A DNA stretch of 64,000 nucleotides from Plotosus lineatus (taxonomy: Eukaryota; Chordata; Actinopteri; Siluriformes; Plotosidae): positions 43,432,297-43,496,296 of the forward strand of contig CM045738.1 of NCBI GenBank assembly GCA_024760905.1, written 5' to 3'. Of the stretch, positions 35,107 through 64,000 are shown piece by piece (positions within the stretch are counted from its first letter, which is position 1; every line of letters begins with the position of its first letter). The translations under genes were made by a program, and so were the position numbers. The notes below the pieces were generated by a model. The model had not been told where the DNA came from. It made no database searches and saw only the letters and a program-made list of their open reading frames with translations.

Positions 35107-37574
35107 TTGATTATGCAAATCAAAAGTATTACCTCCATACCGGATCGGTCGAGGCCCGGGTTAACAACGACCGCCATCAGTGCTGTCAATCAACAGGGTG
35201 CTGATGGAAATTGGACTACTGTTGGTCGAAGACGTCGAAGAAGGAGAGGTGGGAGGCGTGTCCGTAGGCAGAGAGAGAAGAGGAAAGGCATGAGTCTAGG
35301 ACTGAGAGTGGGGACTTTGAATGTTGGAACTATGCACAGAAAAGGTAGAGAGCTGGTTGACATGATGCAGAGGAGGAAGGTGGACATACTGTGTGTTCAG
35401 GAGACCAGGTGGAAAGGTAGCAAAGCTAAAAGCTTAGGAGCAGGGTTTAAGCTATTTTATCACGGTGTGGATGGGAAGAGAAATGGAGTCGGAGTCATCT
35501 TGAAGGAGGAGTTTGTCAGGAATGTTCTAAAAGTGAAAAGAGTGTCAGACAGAGTGATGAATCTCAAGTTAGAAATTGAAGGTGTAATGCTCAATGTTGT
35601 TAGTGCTTATGCCCCACAGGCAGGATGTGAGCTAGAAGAGAAGGAGAGATTCTGGAGTGAGTTAGATGAAGTGATGCAGAGTACCCCCAGAGGTGAAAGA
35701 GTGGTCATAGGTGCAGACTTCAATGGACATGTTGGGGCAGGCAACAGAGGGGACGAGGAAGTGATGGGTAGGTTTGGTATCCAGGACAGGAACGCAGAAG
35801 GACAGATGTTGATAGATTTTGCAAAAAGGATGGAAATGGCTGTGGTGAATACTTTCTTTGAGAAGAAACAGGAGCATAGGGTGACTTATGAAAGCGGAGG
35901 TAGGCGCACACAGGTAGACTACATCTTGTGTAGGCGATGTAAATTGAAGGAAGTCAGTGACTGCAAAGTCATCGTGAGTGAGAGTGTTGCCAAACAGCAT
36001 AGGATGGTGGTGTGCAGGATGACTCTGATGGTGAGAAAGGTGAAAAAGGCAAAGGCAGAGCAGAAGACAAAGTGGTGGAAGCTGAAAAAGGAAGAGTGTC
36101 GTGTTGTCTTCAAGGAGGAGTTGAAACAGGCTTTGGGTGGCCAGGAAGTGCTTCCAAATGACTGGACAACCACAGCAAATGTGATCAGGGACACAGGTAG
36201 GAGAGTACTTGGTGTGTCCTCTGGAAGGAAAGTAGATAAGGAGACTTGGTGGTGGAATGAGGAAGTGCAGGAGTGTGTACAAAGGAAAAGGTTAGCCAAG
36301 AAGAAGTGGGACATTGAGAGGACCGAAGAGAGTAAACAGGAGTACAGGGAGACACAGCGTAAGGCGAAAGTAGCAGTGGCTAAGGCCAAACAGAGGGCGT
36401 ATGATGACTTGTATGATAGGTTGGATAGTAAAGAGGGAGAAAATGATCTATACAGGTTGGCACAGCAGAGAAATAGAGATGGGAAGGACGTGCAGCAAGT
36501 TAGATTGATAAAGGACAGAGAGGGAACTCTATTGACTAATGACAGAAGTGTGCTGGGAAGATGGAAAGAGTACTTTGAAGAGCTGATGAATGAGGAAAAT
36601 GAGAGAGAAAGAAGAGTAGAAGAGGTAACCATTGAGGAGCAGGATGTAGCAAAGATTAGTAAGGGTGAAGTGAGAAGGGCATTGAAGAGGATGAAGAATG
36701 GAAAGGCAGTTGGTCCTGATGATATACCTGTGGAGGTATGGAAGTGTCTAGGAGAGGTAGCAGTAGATTTTCTGACAAGAACATTCAACAAGGTACTAGA
36801 GAGTGAGCAGATGCCGGAGGAGTGGAGGAGAAGTGTGCTGGTGCCCATTTTTAAGAACAAGGGAGACGTGCAGAGTTGCAGCAACTACAGAGGGATAAAG
36901 TTGATGAGCCATACGATGAAGTTATGGGAAAGAATAGTGGAAGCTAGACTAAGGGCAGAGGTGAGCATTTGTGAACAACAGTTTGGTTTCATGCCAAGAA
37001 AGAGCACCACAGATGCAATGTTTGCCTTGAGGATGTTAATAGAGAAGTACAGAGAAGGTCAGAGGGAGCTACATTGTGCCTTTGTGGATCTGGAAAAAGC
37101 ATATGACAGGGTGCCAAGAGAAGAACTGTGGTATTGCATGAGGAAGTCTGGAGTGGCAGAGAAGTATGTTAGAGTGGTGCAGGACATGTATGAGAGATGT
37201 AAGACAGTGATGAGGTGTGCTGTCTGTGTGACCGACGAATTCAAGGTGGAGGTGGGACTGCATCAAGGGTCAGCTCTGAGCCCCTTCTTGTTTGCTATGG
37301 TGATGGACAGGCTGACAGACGAGGTGAGACAAGAATCTCCATGGACTATGATGTTTGCAGATGACATCGTGATCTGTAGTGAGAGCAGAGAACAAGTGCA
37401 GGAAAATCTAGAGAGGTGGAGGTATGCCCTGGAAAGGAGAGGAATGAAGGTTAGCCTCAGAAAATCAGAATACATGTGTGTGAATGAGAAGGGCCCAGGA
37501 GGAACGGTGATGTTACAGGGAGCAGAGATAACGAAGGTGGAGGATTTTAAGTACTTAGGCTCAACAATCCAGAG
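35107..37574 (+). pseudogene. RTE ORF, 5' part: APE-type endonuclease and most of the reverse transcriptase
   Basis: The frame is open from 35107; the likely real start is Met at 35290 (MSLGLRVGTLNVGT). Endonuclease motifs in order are QETRWKG, SAYAPQAG, GADFNGHVG and RRTQVDYILC. RT motifs are GPDDIPVEVWK, NYRGIKLMSHTMKLWERI, QFGFMPRKSTTDA, FVDLEKAYDRVPRE, LHQGSALSPFLFAMVMD and the catalytic FADDIVIC. The ORF runs into the hAT insertion at KYLGSTIQS and terminates inside it. The protein would nick target DNA and copy its own RNA at the nick. The long minus-strand frames here are shadows of this ORF. Confidence 0.9.
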
Positions 37575-38909
37575 CAGGGGTCGGCAACCTTTACCATTCA
37601 AAGAGCCATTTGGACCCGTTTTCCACATTAAAGAAAACACTGGGAGCCACAAATCCTTTTTTGACATTTTAAATCAAATCACACTGCATATAATGTTTTT
37701 CCCCTTTTTCCTTCATGTTAATATAAAATAACAATATGTTACATTGATTTAAACGACTGCAGAGACCATTACATTACAATTCTGTTTGCAACAAAAACAT
37801 TTAAATTAAAAAATTGCCAGCCTCCCGCGACCGAATTAGAATTAAGCGGTTCAGAAAATGAATGAATGTGTTCGAATGCTTCTTGTGTTTTTATAAAGAA
37901 AAAGAATATCCATCCCACGAAGCGCGGGACGGGCTGCAGCCAGATGTGTAACGGGTTGGGTTGCCAACCTCACCAATCACGCCCTTCGAGGGATCTTCTT
38001 TTCTTTATTCGTTATATTAATGTTGTTTTGTCATAGTTTTAATTTACAAAAATGACACCAACACAGAAAAGTATTTGAAGACTTATTTTAAGAAGGAGCC
38101 TGCTCAACATTCTTTTAAATAATATTAATGCTTAATGCTGCACTGACCGACCCATTCTCAGAGTGGATACTGAACCACAGTGAGGACAGTTATTTAATCT
38201 GGAGATTGCTGTGTATAAACAAATCTCATCCACATCTCTTCCTTCAGCTGTGATTTCTGTTCCTGAATTAAAAACCCTGGTGGCAGAAAAAAATCTCTCT
38301 CTCACCGCACTGCTGCTTGCCATGAGCTCTTTTAGGGCTCTTTTATATTTCTTTGGTGTGGGCGGGGTGATTTTGTGTGTGTGTTCTTGTGTTCTTGTGG
38401 ACACACACAAAATCACCCCGCCCACACCAAATAAATATCCGCCCACATCTGTGACTCTTAATTTTCATCTATGTAATTTTCAACCCGAAAAGAGCATTGG
38501 AAGGGTACCCAGATCATTCAGGTGAAAAAAAAACCTAGATTGGACATCACTGTTTCAATTCTGAAGTGGGGCCATCTTGGTGGGATCACATGACTGTTTA
38601 AGACTTAAAGCAAGGTGGCTCACGAAGATGGCTCCAATTCAGAATTGAAATAGTAATGTCCACTCTAGGTTTTTTTTCTTTTCTTTTGATTATCAGTGAT
38701 TGGTGGGAACAGGTGGAAGGTGTGGCTATTGTTTGGTTGAAGTGAAAACCTGCACCCACACCGGCCCTTTGCTGTGTGAGTAACTAAGCACTTTGTGGTG
38801 CACCAGTCAGCCACCGTAAAGCACAACTTTATTTTGAAAAGCCATGGAGCCGCACCAGAAAGGTGAAAGAGCCGCACGCGGCTCCGGAGCCGCGGGTTGC
38901 CGACCCCTG
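37575..38909 (+). mobile_element. Non-autonomous hAT element inserted in the RTE ORF
   Basis: It starts CAGGGGTCGGCAACC and ends GGTTGCCGACCCCTG, perfect 15-bp inverted ends. It is flanked by the 8-bp duplication atccagag (37567-37574 and 38910-38917), diagnostic of hAT. No transposase frame is visible in its 1335 bp. It contains an L2-type 3' end (37817-37868), a hairpin with arms near 38354-38372 and 38413-38431, and an internal segment similar to the hAT element at 24227. Confidence 0.92.
37817..37868 (+). mobile_element. L2-type 3' end fragment inside the hAT element
   Basis: 'cagcctcccgcgaccgaatt' to 'cagaaaatgaatgaatg'. Only about 50 bases remain. Confidence 0.6.
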
Positions 38910-38917
38910 ATCCAGAG

Positions 38918-39452
38918 CAATGGAGAGTGTGGAAAAGAGGTGAAGAAGCGTGTGCAGGCAGGCTGGAATGGTTGGAGAAAAGTCTCCGGTGTGATGTGCG
39001 ATAGGAGAGTGTCAGCAAGAATGAAGGGAAAAGTGTACAAGACGGTGGTGAGGCCAGCGATGTTGTATGGATTAGAAACAGTGGCGCTGAGGAAAAGGCA
39101 GGAGGCAGAGCTGGAGGGAGCGGAGATGAAAATGTTGAGGTTCTCTCTGGGAGTAACGAGGATGGATAGGATCAGAAATGAGTATATCAGAGGGACAGCC
39201 CACGTAAGATGTTTTGGAGACAAAGTCAGAGAGGCTAGATTGAGATGGTTTGGACATGTACAGAGGAGGGATAGTGAGTATATTGGCAGTAGGATGCTGA
39301 GGTTGGAACTACCAGGCAGAAGGCCTCGAGGAAGACCGAAGAAGAGATTTATGGATGTGGTGAAGGAAGACATGAAGGTCGTTGGAGTCAGAAAAGAAGA
39401 TGCGGAGGACAGGGTGAGGTGGAGGCGGATGATTTGCTGTGGCGACCCCTGA
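38918..39452 (+). pseudogene. RTE ORF, 3' part: reverse transcriptase C-terminal region
   Basis: This continues the frame broken at 37574. It begins NGECGKEVKKRVQAGW and ends with CCGDP and a stop. The same C-terminal segment recurs in three other RTE fragments of the window, all ending in the same residues. GRRPRGRPKKRF is a basic patch near the end. A closer copy at 41499-42398 shows the uninterrupted junction. Confidence 0.88.
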
Positions 39453-39484
39453 AGGGAGCAGCCGAAAGTAAAAGAAGAAGATAC

Positions 39485-39526
<42 letters not shown>

Positions 39527-39530
39527 CGAG
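39485..39530. repeat. (TA)n/(GA)n at the RTE tail
   Basis: The RTE tail GAAGAAGA runs into TA and GA dinucleotides. Confidence 0.85.
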
Positions 39531-39596
39531 AGAGGATTTTCTGAGTAGATTCTTCCGTAGGAGAGTGCTCAATACTTTTTGGTAGAGCAAATAACA

Positions 39597-39830
39597 ATAA
39601 AAATAAAAGGACAGGACAAAGACTTTCTATTGAAACTCCATTTATCACTACAGATCTGTTTCGAGGGGTGGTGAAACCATCCTCTCTCTTCAGGTGATTA
39701 TAGAAGAATTCTATAAGAATCTAGAAGCTTCTTCTATAATCACCTGAAGAGAGAGGATGGTTTCACCACCCCTCGAAACAGATCTGTAGTGATAAATGGA
39801 GTTTCAACAGAAAGTCTTTGTCCTGTCCTT

Positions 39831-39840
<10 letters not shown>
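39597..39840. repeat. Near-perfect 244-bp palindrome
   Basis: Arms of about 112 bases (39597-39708 and 39729-39840) are separated by about 20 bases. By eye I count one mismatch (ctattgaaac against ctgttgaaac). A (TA)n tract adjoins the right side and the RTE tail lies 110 bases to the left. It could be a foldback MITE or a recently inverted duplication. Confidence 0.85.
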
Positions 39841-39874
<34 letters not shown>

Positions 39875-39892
39875 TTATTTATTTATTTATTG
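39838..39892. repeat. (TA)n/(TTTA)n microsatellite
   Basis: TA run followed by TTTA units next to the palindrome. Confidence 0.88.
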
Positions 39893-40392
39893 CTCACACT
39901 TCGACCAATCAGGTTGCTCATATTGTCTTTGCAATTTTACAAAATATCAATTATACTCAAATTATGGATATGCCTAAATGACAAAATAAGGTACTATAGC
40001 TCAATGCTAATTGCTAATAATTCAGAGGCAATTTTTAAATAATATATAATCAAGTTGTATATAATTCTTATTAAAGTGTGAGTAAAGAGTCATAATCACA
40101 GACTCAGGATATTCCGAAACCTGCACAACACTCTACTATCAACATTTGGGAAAGTCGACTTTGTGATTAATCAGTGTTTGTACAGCCCTTGTTACCGGAT
40201 TGCTGGTTCAGTAACCTGGAGTGCACGACGTGGTCATCAGTGTAACAGATGAAATGTAAATAGCAGTTTATTATACTTCAGCGAATGACACAAGGTGAAG
40301 GATGACAAAGAGGTAAACACAGCTAAAGAAGAGCTTCATTTATTTAATGCAAACGTCCAAATCCTTGAGGTTATTGAACATAAAGGTTTCGA
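39893..40392. other. Region upstream of MASP2 start codon; no confident promoter
   Basis: This 500-base AT-rich stretch must contain either the 5'UTR or an intron leading to it. I see no clear TATA box, CpG island or repeat. An AG acceptor-like site (ataaag, 40386) lies just before the ATG, so a separate non-coding first exon further upstream is possible. Confidence 0.35.
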
Positions 40393-60832
<20,440 letters not shown>

Positions 60833-61111
60833 ATAAACAGCCATTACAGGACAGCGTGTAAAACACCTCATCTTGATTTCAGTCGACAGAGTTTGTTTTG
60901 TTTTTGTTGATTCATTTTTATCATGACCCACCACCACCACCACCACCCCTCCTCCACCCCTCCTCCCAGTTACCTTTATACACCAATTCAGTGAATTATT
61001 GCCTGATGTATTGTTCGGAAACCATCACTACTTCAGCAAACCAGCAACCACCTGTAGCATTTCAGCAGCTCTCAGAAAGATGGGATGTGATAAAGATGAG
61101 ATGTTGCTTAA

Positions 61112-61117
61112 AATAAA
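61112..61117 (+). terminator. masp2: Candidate MASP2 polyadenylation signal AATAAA
   Basis: An AATAAA lies 280 bases after the stop codon, before the next repeats begin. Another AATAAA overlaps the stop (60832-60837) and is a less likely choice because it would leave almost no 3'UTR. Only transcript ends would decide. Confidence 0.5.
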
Positions 61118-61209
61118 CAAAATAATATGCTTGAGGTAGGGCGGTGACGGCGTCGGTCAGGGGTTCACGCCCCTCTATCACCACTTCGTCACTGCTTCCA
61201 CCACTAGTG

Positions 61210-61248
61210 CAGCTAAAAAAAAAAAAATAAAAAAAAATAAAAAAATGT
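61210..61248. repeat. A-rich run
   Basis: Poly(A) with scattered T, 39 bases, between the MASP2 3' end and SINE-B. Confidence 0.75.
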
Positions 61249-61254
61249 AAAGTC

Positions 61255-61548
61255 CGTTAGGCTTTTTACACCCGACCTATAGTGGCTCATCGGACCGGAG
61301 CTTATCCCCGGTTCCCATGGCGTGAAGTTCAACTCCTCCTGGATGGGACGCTATTCCATTGCAGGTTACCATCCCAGTATATTTTTTACTGGTACCCATT
61401 TACACTGCTGGGTGAACAGAGGCACACTTGTGGTTGAGACCTTGTCTAAGGGTCTTAGCACAGTGGGGGTCTAACTGGGATTCAAACACACAACCTCCTG
61501 ATCATGAGCGCAGCACCCTAACCACTACACCACCGGCCCCACTCAATG
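61255..61548 (-). mobile_element. SINE-B
   Basis: Reverse copy, head at 61548 ('ggggccggtggtgtagtggt'), end at 61265 ('acacccgacc' in + orientation). It lies 140 bases after the MASP2 polyadenylation signal. Confidence 0.82.
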
Positions 61549-61790
61549 CAGCTAACCTGGATATCAAAGGCCGTCCGTGTCTCTCACCGTCTATGGTGGG
61601 AAGCTGTAAAAGAACCAATTCTGGCTTTCATCCAGGGAAGACCATTGGGTTCCCATTAACGTGTTTCTGCCCTTCGATGGCCTGGCAAAGTGTCCAGGGT
61701 GTACTCTACCTTTGCCCAGAAAGTGACACCAGCCTCCCTGCGACCATAATTAGGATTATGTGGTTCAGAAGATGAATGAATGAAGCTGGG
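61543..61790 (+). mobile_element. SINE-A, L2 end, head missing
   Basis: Starts at 'aatgcagctaacctggatat' beside a reverse SINE-B; ends 'agaagatgaatgaatgaa'. Diverged. Confidence 0.72.
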
Positions 61791-61835
61791 TGTGGATTTC
61801 AATGAAACATAATTGTTTACACTCAACAATGGACC

Positions 61836-61838
<3 letters not shown>

Positions 61839-61869
<31 letters not shown>
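61839..61869. repeat. Poly(A) run
   Basis: About 31 A residues. No retrogene or SINE body could be linked to it. Confidence 0.8.
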
Positions 61870-61873
<4 letters not shown>

Positions 61874-62918
61874 CTCAATGGAATCCATTCAGAGCTTTTG
61901 GTTGACTTGGGCATCACTACCTCACTAGCATTCATGTGACTAAAATATGATGCAGTGATAAACCGTAAAACTATAGAATGATAAAAAAAAAAAAGGGGGG
62001 TGAGGCTGTGACTCTTCTTGTTATAAAGACAGCATTTGGACTATAATTCGGTGGCGAAGGTTTTGATCTACATGCTGTAGAATTAAACTCCAGCCTGCTA
62101 TTAAAGCTTTCAAGACAGGAAGACTTATGCCACCGGAACGACGCGCCATTCACAAGTCAGCAGCCCCTCGGCTGTGACGCCGCATACAGAGCATCCGTTC
62201 GCTGAATCCTTAATCAATACAGCTGCAGGCGGCAGTGTGCACGTCGACTCATGACTAAGATTTCACCCATGTCGCGAGTCCGTAGCAATTTCAGGGTCAG
62301 CGGATTGTTTGAATGTCTTCAGGCGCACCGGTCAGCGTCTTCTCAAAGCCCAATCTGTGCTCATTACACTGTAAAGGAGTGACCTCGGCGCTTTTAACAA
62401 GGCCGATCCGCTCAACCGGTGGAGCCGTCCATGCACAAAACATTTCCTTCATTACACTCAAAGTCTTCGGCGTTATTAGCAAGTCAGGCTGTCGCGCTGA
62501 ATCCACACAGGTGCGCTAACAAGCCGAGTCGGAGGCTTTGTGTAGATTCTTGTGAAATGTTTTGAAAGCAATCAAAGAGTCTCGTTGGATGAAGAAACTG
62601 AAATGCGGTATGATGAGGACTGTGATGTGAACCCATAAAACGGAAAGGTGACAATAAGGGCTCGCATTTCATGGAGAGTGTCGGCGATCTTTTTACATTG
62701 TTGTGTCCATCGATGGTTAAATTCATTAGTCAAACAGGTGACGTCTATCAGGTATCGGTTTCTTGGTGATTTTTCTGTATTCAACGTGCACAATTTGACT
62801 AGAAAATAATTTTAGTGAGGAGTCACTTTAGCGTGAAATTCCAATTTCGCATCATGCCAAATTCCGATTCAAATGTATTTCCTCAGAGCAGCAACGTGAA
62901 TGTGTGTGAAGATCTGGA
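61870..62918. other. No gene seen downstream of MASP2
   Basis: About 1 kb of unique-looking sequence of moderate GC. Short frames on both strands have no recognised domains. It could belong to a neighbouring gene's non-coding part. Confidence 0.45.
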
Positions 62919-63085
62919 GCACAGGTGTCAAACTCAGGCCACGAGGGGCCGTGTGGCTGTTGGTTTTTGTTTCAACGAAGCAGCAGCTCACCTGACTTTG
63001 CTCATTTAAACACGTGGTCAGAGTCTTCAGGCAGTTGATTGGTCAGTCCCTGTACAGAGCACACAGATTGGCCAATCAACTGCCT
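62919..63085 (+). mobile_element. Partial hAT-like MITE
   Basis: 'caggtgtcaaactcaggccacgag' is the standard left end of a hAT MITE group. An inverted pair 'caggcagttgattggtca' (63030-63047) and 'ttggccaatcaactgcctg' (63068-63086) lies within it. A SINE-A interrupts it at 63095. The right end is not clear. Confidence 0.5.
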
Positions 63086-63094
63086 GCGGACTGA

Positions 63095-63439
63095 GATGAG
63101 ATTTCCTTTCGACTTTTTCCCTTTATCAGGGGTCGCCACAGCGAATCATTCGCACATTTGATTTGGTTCATAGGTTTTTACGTCGGATTCCCTTCCCGAC
63201 AACCCTTTAGCAAGGGGCGGAAACACACTAACGGTTTTGCAGCTACTCTTTACGAAAGTCAGCAATGGTTCTTTTACATGAACCTCTCACCATAGACAGT
63301 GAGAGATATGGCCTGTCTTTGATAACCCAGTTAGCCGCACTGGGAGGGACAGTGACAACCCTGTGGAGAGTGGGACTCGAACCCCCAACCTAAGGATCAG
63401 TGATCCAGCGCCCTATACCACTAGACCACCACTGACCCC
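63095..63439 (-). mobile_element. SINE-A, RTE end, inside a hAT-like MITE
   Basis: Duplication aactgcctgcggactga / aactgcctgcagactca (63078-63094, 63440-63456). Complete reverse copy. Confidence 0.9.
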
Positions 63440-63469
63440 AACTGCCTGCAGACTCAAACCTCTTATTTT

Positions 63470-64000
63470 GTTGTTGTTCGTCCGTCAAGTTCGAAGATGA
63501 CCATGACTTCATATCAGATCTGTGATCCTTGACTGAGGGTCCGGAGATGGCTATTGAGGCCAATCCGAGACCGAAATGCTTGCCCACACACAGGACATGT
63601 GTGGGTATGTGCTGCGATGGAAGTAGAGGCAGCTCAAGATTTGCGCACCGTGCGTTTCTGCTGCGCCTCTGCAGTTTGTCGCTTCTCTGCTGCACGGGCA
63701 GCTGTGAACACTTTGCTTCGCCAAGCTGAGGGGATGGTAACAAGCTGCTCCCAAGTGCTGGCGTTGATGTCCATGTCCTTGAGGGACGCTTTAAGGCCAT
63801 CTATGAAGCGTTTCTTCTGTCTCCCAACCGAACACTTGCCTTCACAAAGCTCTCCATACGGTCACTGTTTTGGCAGTTGACTGTCCGTCATTCTGACAGC
63901 ATGGAGATCTGACCTGCGCTTTCTAAAGGAGGGTGTGGATGCTGGGGATGCCGGCTTGTTCCAGGACTTCCGTGTCAAGGATTTTGTCCTGCCTCTTGAC
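63470..64000 (-). pseudogene. Degraded LINE ORF C-terminus with C2H2 finger, runs off the window
   Basis: On the minus strand the reading runs RQDKILDTEVLEQAGIPSI, QKKRFIDGLKASLKDMDI, WEQLV, then CPVCGQAFRSRIGLNSHLRT, interrupted by at least four stops. The order of these blocks is that of a LINE ORF whose end carries a CCHH zinc-finger motif; here the last His is replaced. The 3'UTR start (tcatatcagat) is shared with 8090-8540. Confidence 0.7.

Larger units (their letters stand above)
34985..39482 (+). mobile_element. RTE-clade non-LTR retrotransposon, nearly full length, split by a hAT element
   Basis: Endonuclease and reverse transcriptase in one ORF, followed by a short 3' end 'ctgtggcgacccctgaaggg..gccgaaag' and a GAAGAAGA tail, identify an RTE-type LINE. 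A 5' leader with 'gggttgtgtcaggaagggca' precedes the ORF. It lies in a (TA)n-rich context that hides any target-site duplication. The two ORF parts are in frame with each other if the hAT insertion and one copy of its duplication are disregarded, giving an ORF length divisible by three. I see no other stop or frameshift, so the copy is recent. Confidence 0.9.

Noticed and set aside
35662..36884. Long minus-strand frames of 206 and 321 residues
   Set aside because: Shadows of the RTE ORF on the opposite strand; the plus frame has clear endonuclease and RT motifs.

Overview
This window is vertebrate nuclear DNA, most likely from a teleost fish. It contains one recognisable host gene, MASP2 (mannan-binding lectin-associated serine protease 2), on the + strand from 40393 to 60832. 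The rest is a dense mosaic of transposable elements and microsatellites. The teleost assignment rests on the repeat fauna: RTE and L2-type LINEs, several tRNA-headed SINE families, pogo/Tigger and hAT MITEs, and long (TA)n and (CT)n tracts. It also rests on the fish-like divergence of the MASP2 protein. I cannot name the species.

MASP2 can be rebuilt as ten coding exons. Every intron is GT-AG and the phases are consistent (0,1,1,0,1,0,1,1,1). The coding total is 2064 bp, or 687 residues, almost exactly the size of mammalian MASP-2. Domain order is signal peptide, CUB1, Ca-binding EGF, CUB2, CCP1, CCP2 and trypsin-like protease. The protease sits in a single exon, uses an AGY codon for the active serine and lacks the histidine-loop disulphide, as in the MASP2/MASP3/C1r/C1s group. 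All catalytic residues are present.

Layout: 1-34 kb is intergenic or repeat DNA without a convincing host gene. At 34.98-39.48 kb lies a nearly complete RTE-clade LINE whose only visible major break is a hAT element with an 8-bp target duplication. From 39.6 to 40.39 kb is a near-perfect palindrome and then sequence upstream of MASP2. MASP2 follows from 40.4 to 61.1 kb, with introns full of insertions. From 61.2 to 64 kb there is more repeat DNA, ending in a degraded LINE ORF on the minus strand.

Repeat names used below are local labels. SINE-A has a tRNA-like head (A box around TGGTCTAGTGG, B box GGTTCGAGTCC) and a common body, followed by one of three different 3' ends: an RTE-derived end, an L2-type end, or an unassigned end. 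SINE-B has a different tRNA-like head, a middle with 'cccagcagtataaatgggta' and a TTACC-type tail. SINE-C has a tRNA-like head with 'acagcaagaaggt' and the same L2-type tail as SINE-A. The 'D family' is a non-autonomous element with ends like CAGTGATCCCTC. Identifying target-site duplications by eye allowed many insertions to be ordered, including one locus with insertions nested several deep (4624-6497). No prokaryotic, CRISPR or operon-like system is present.
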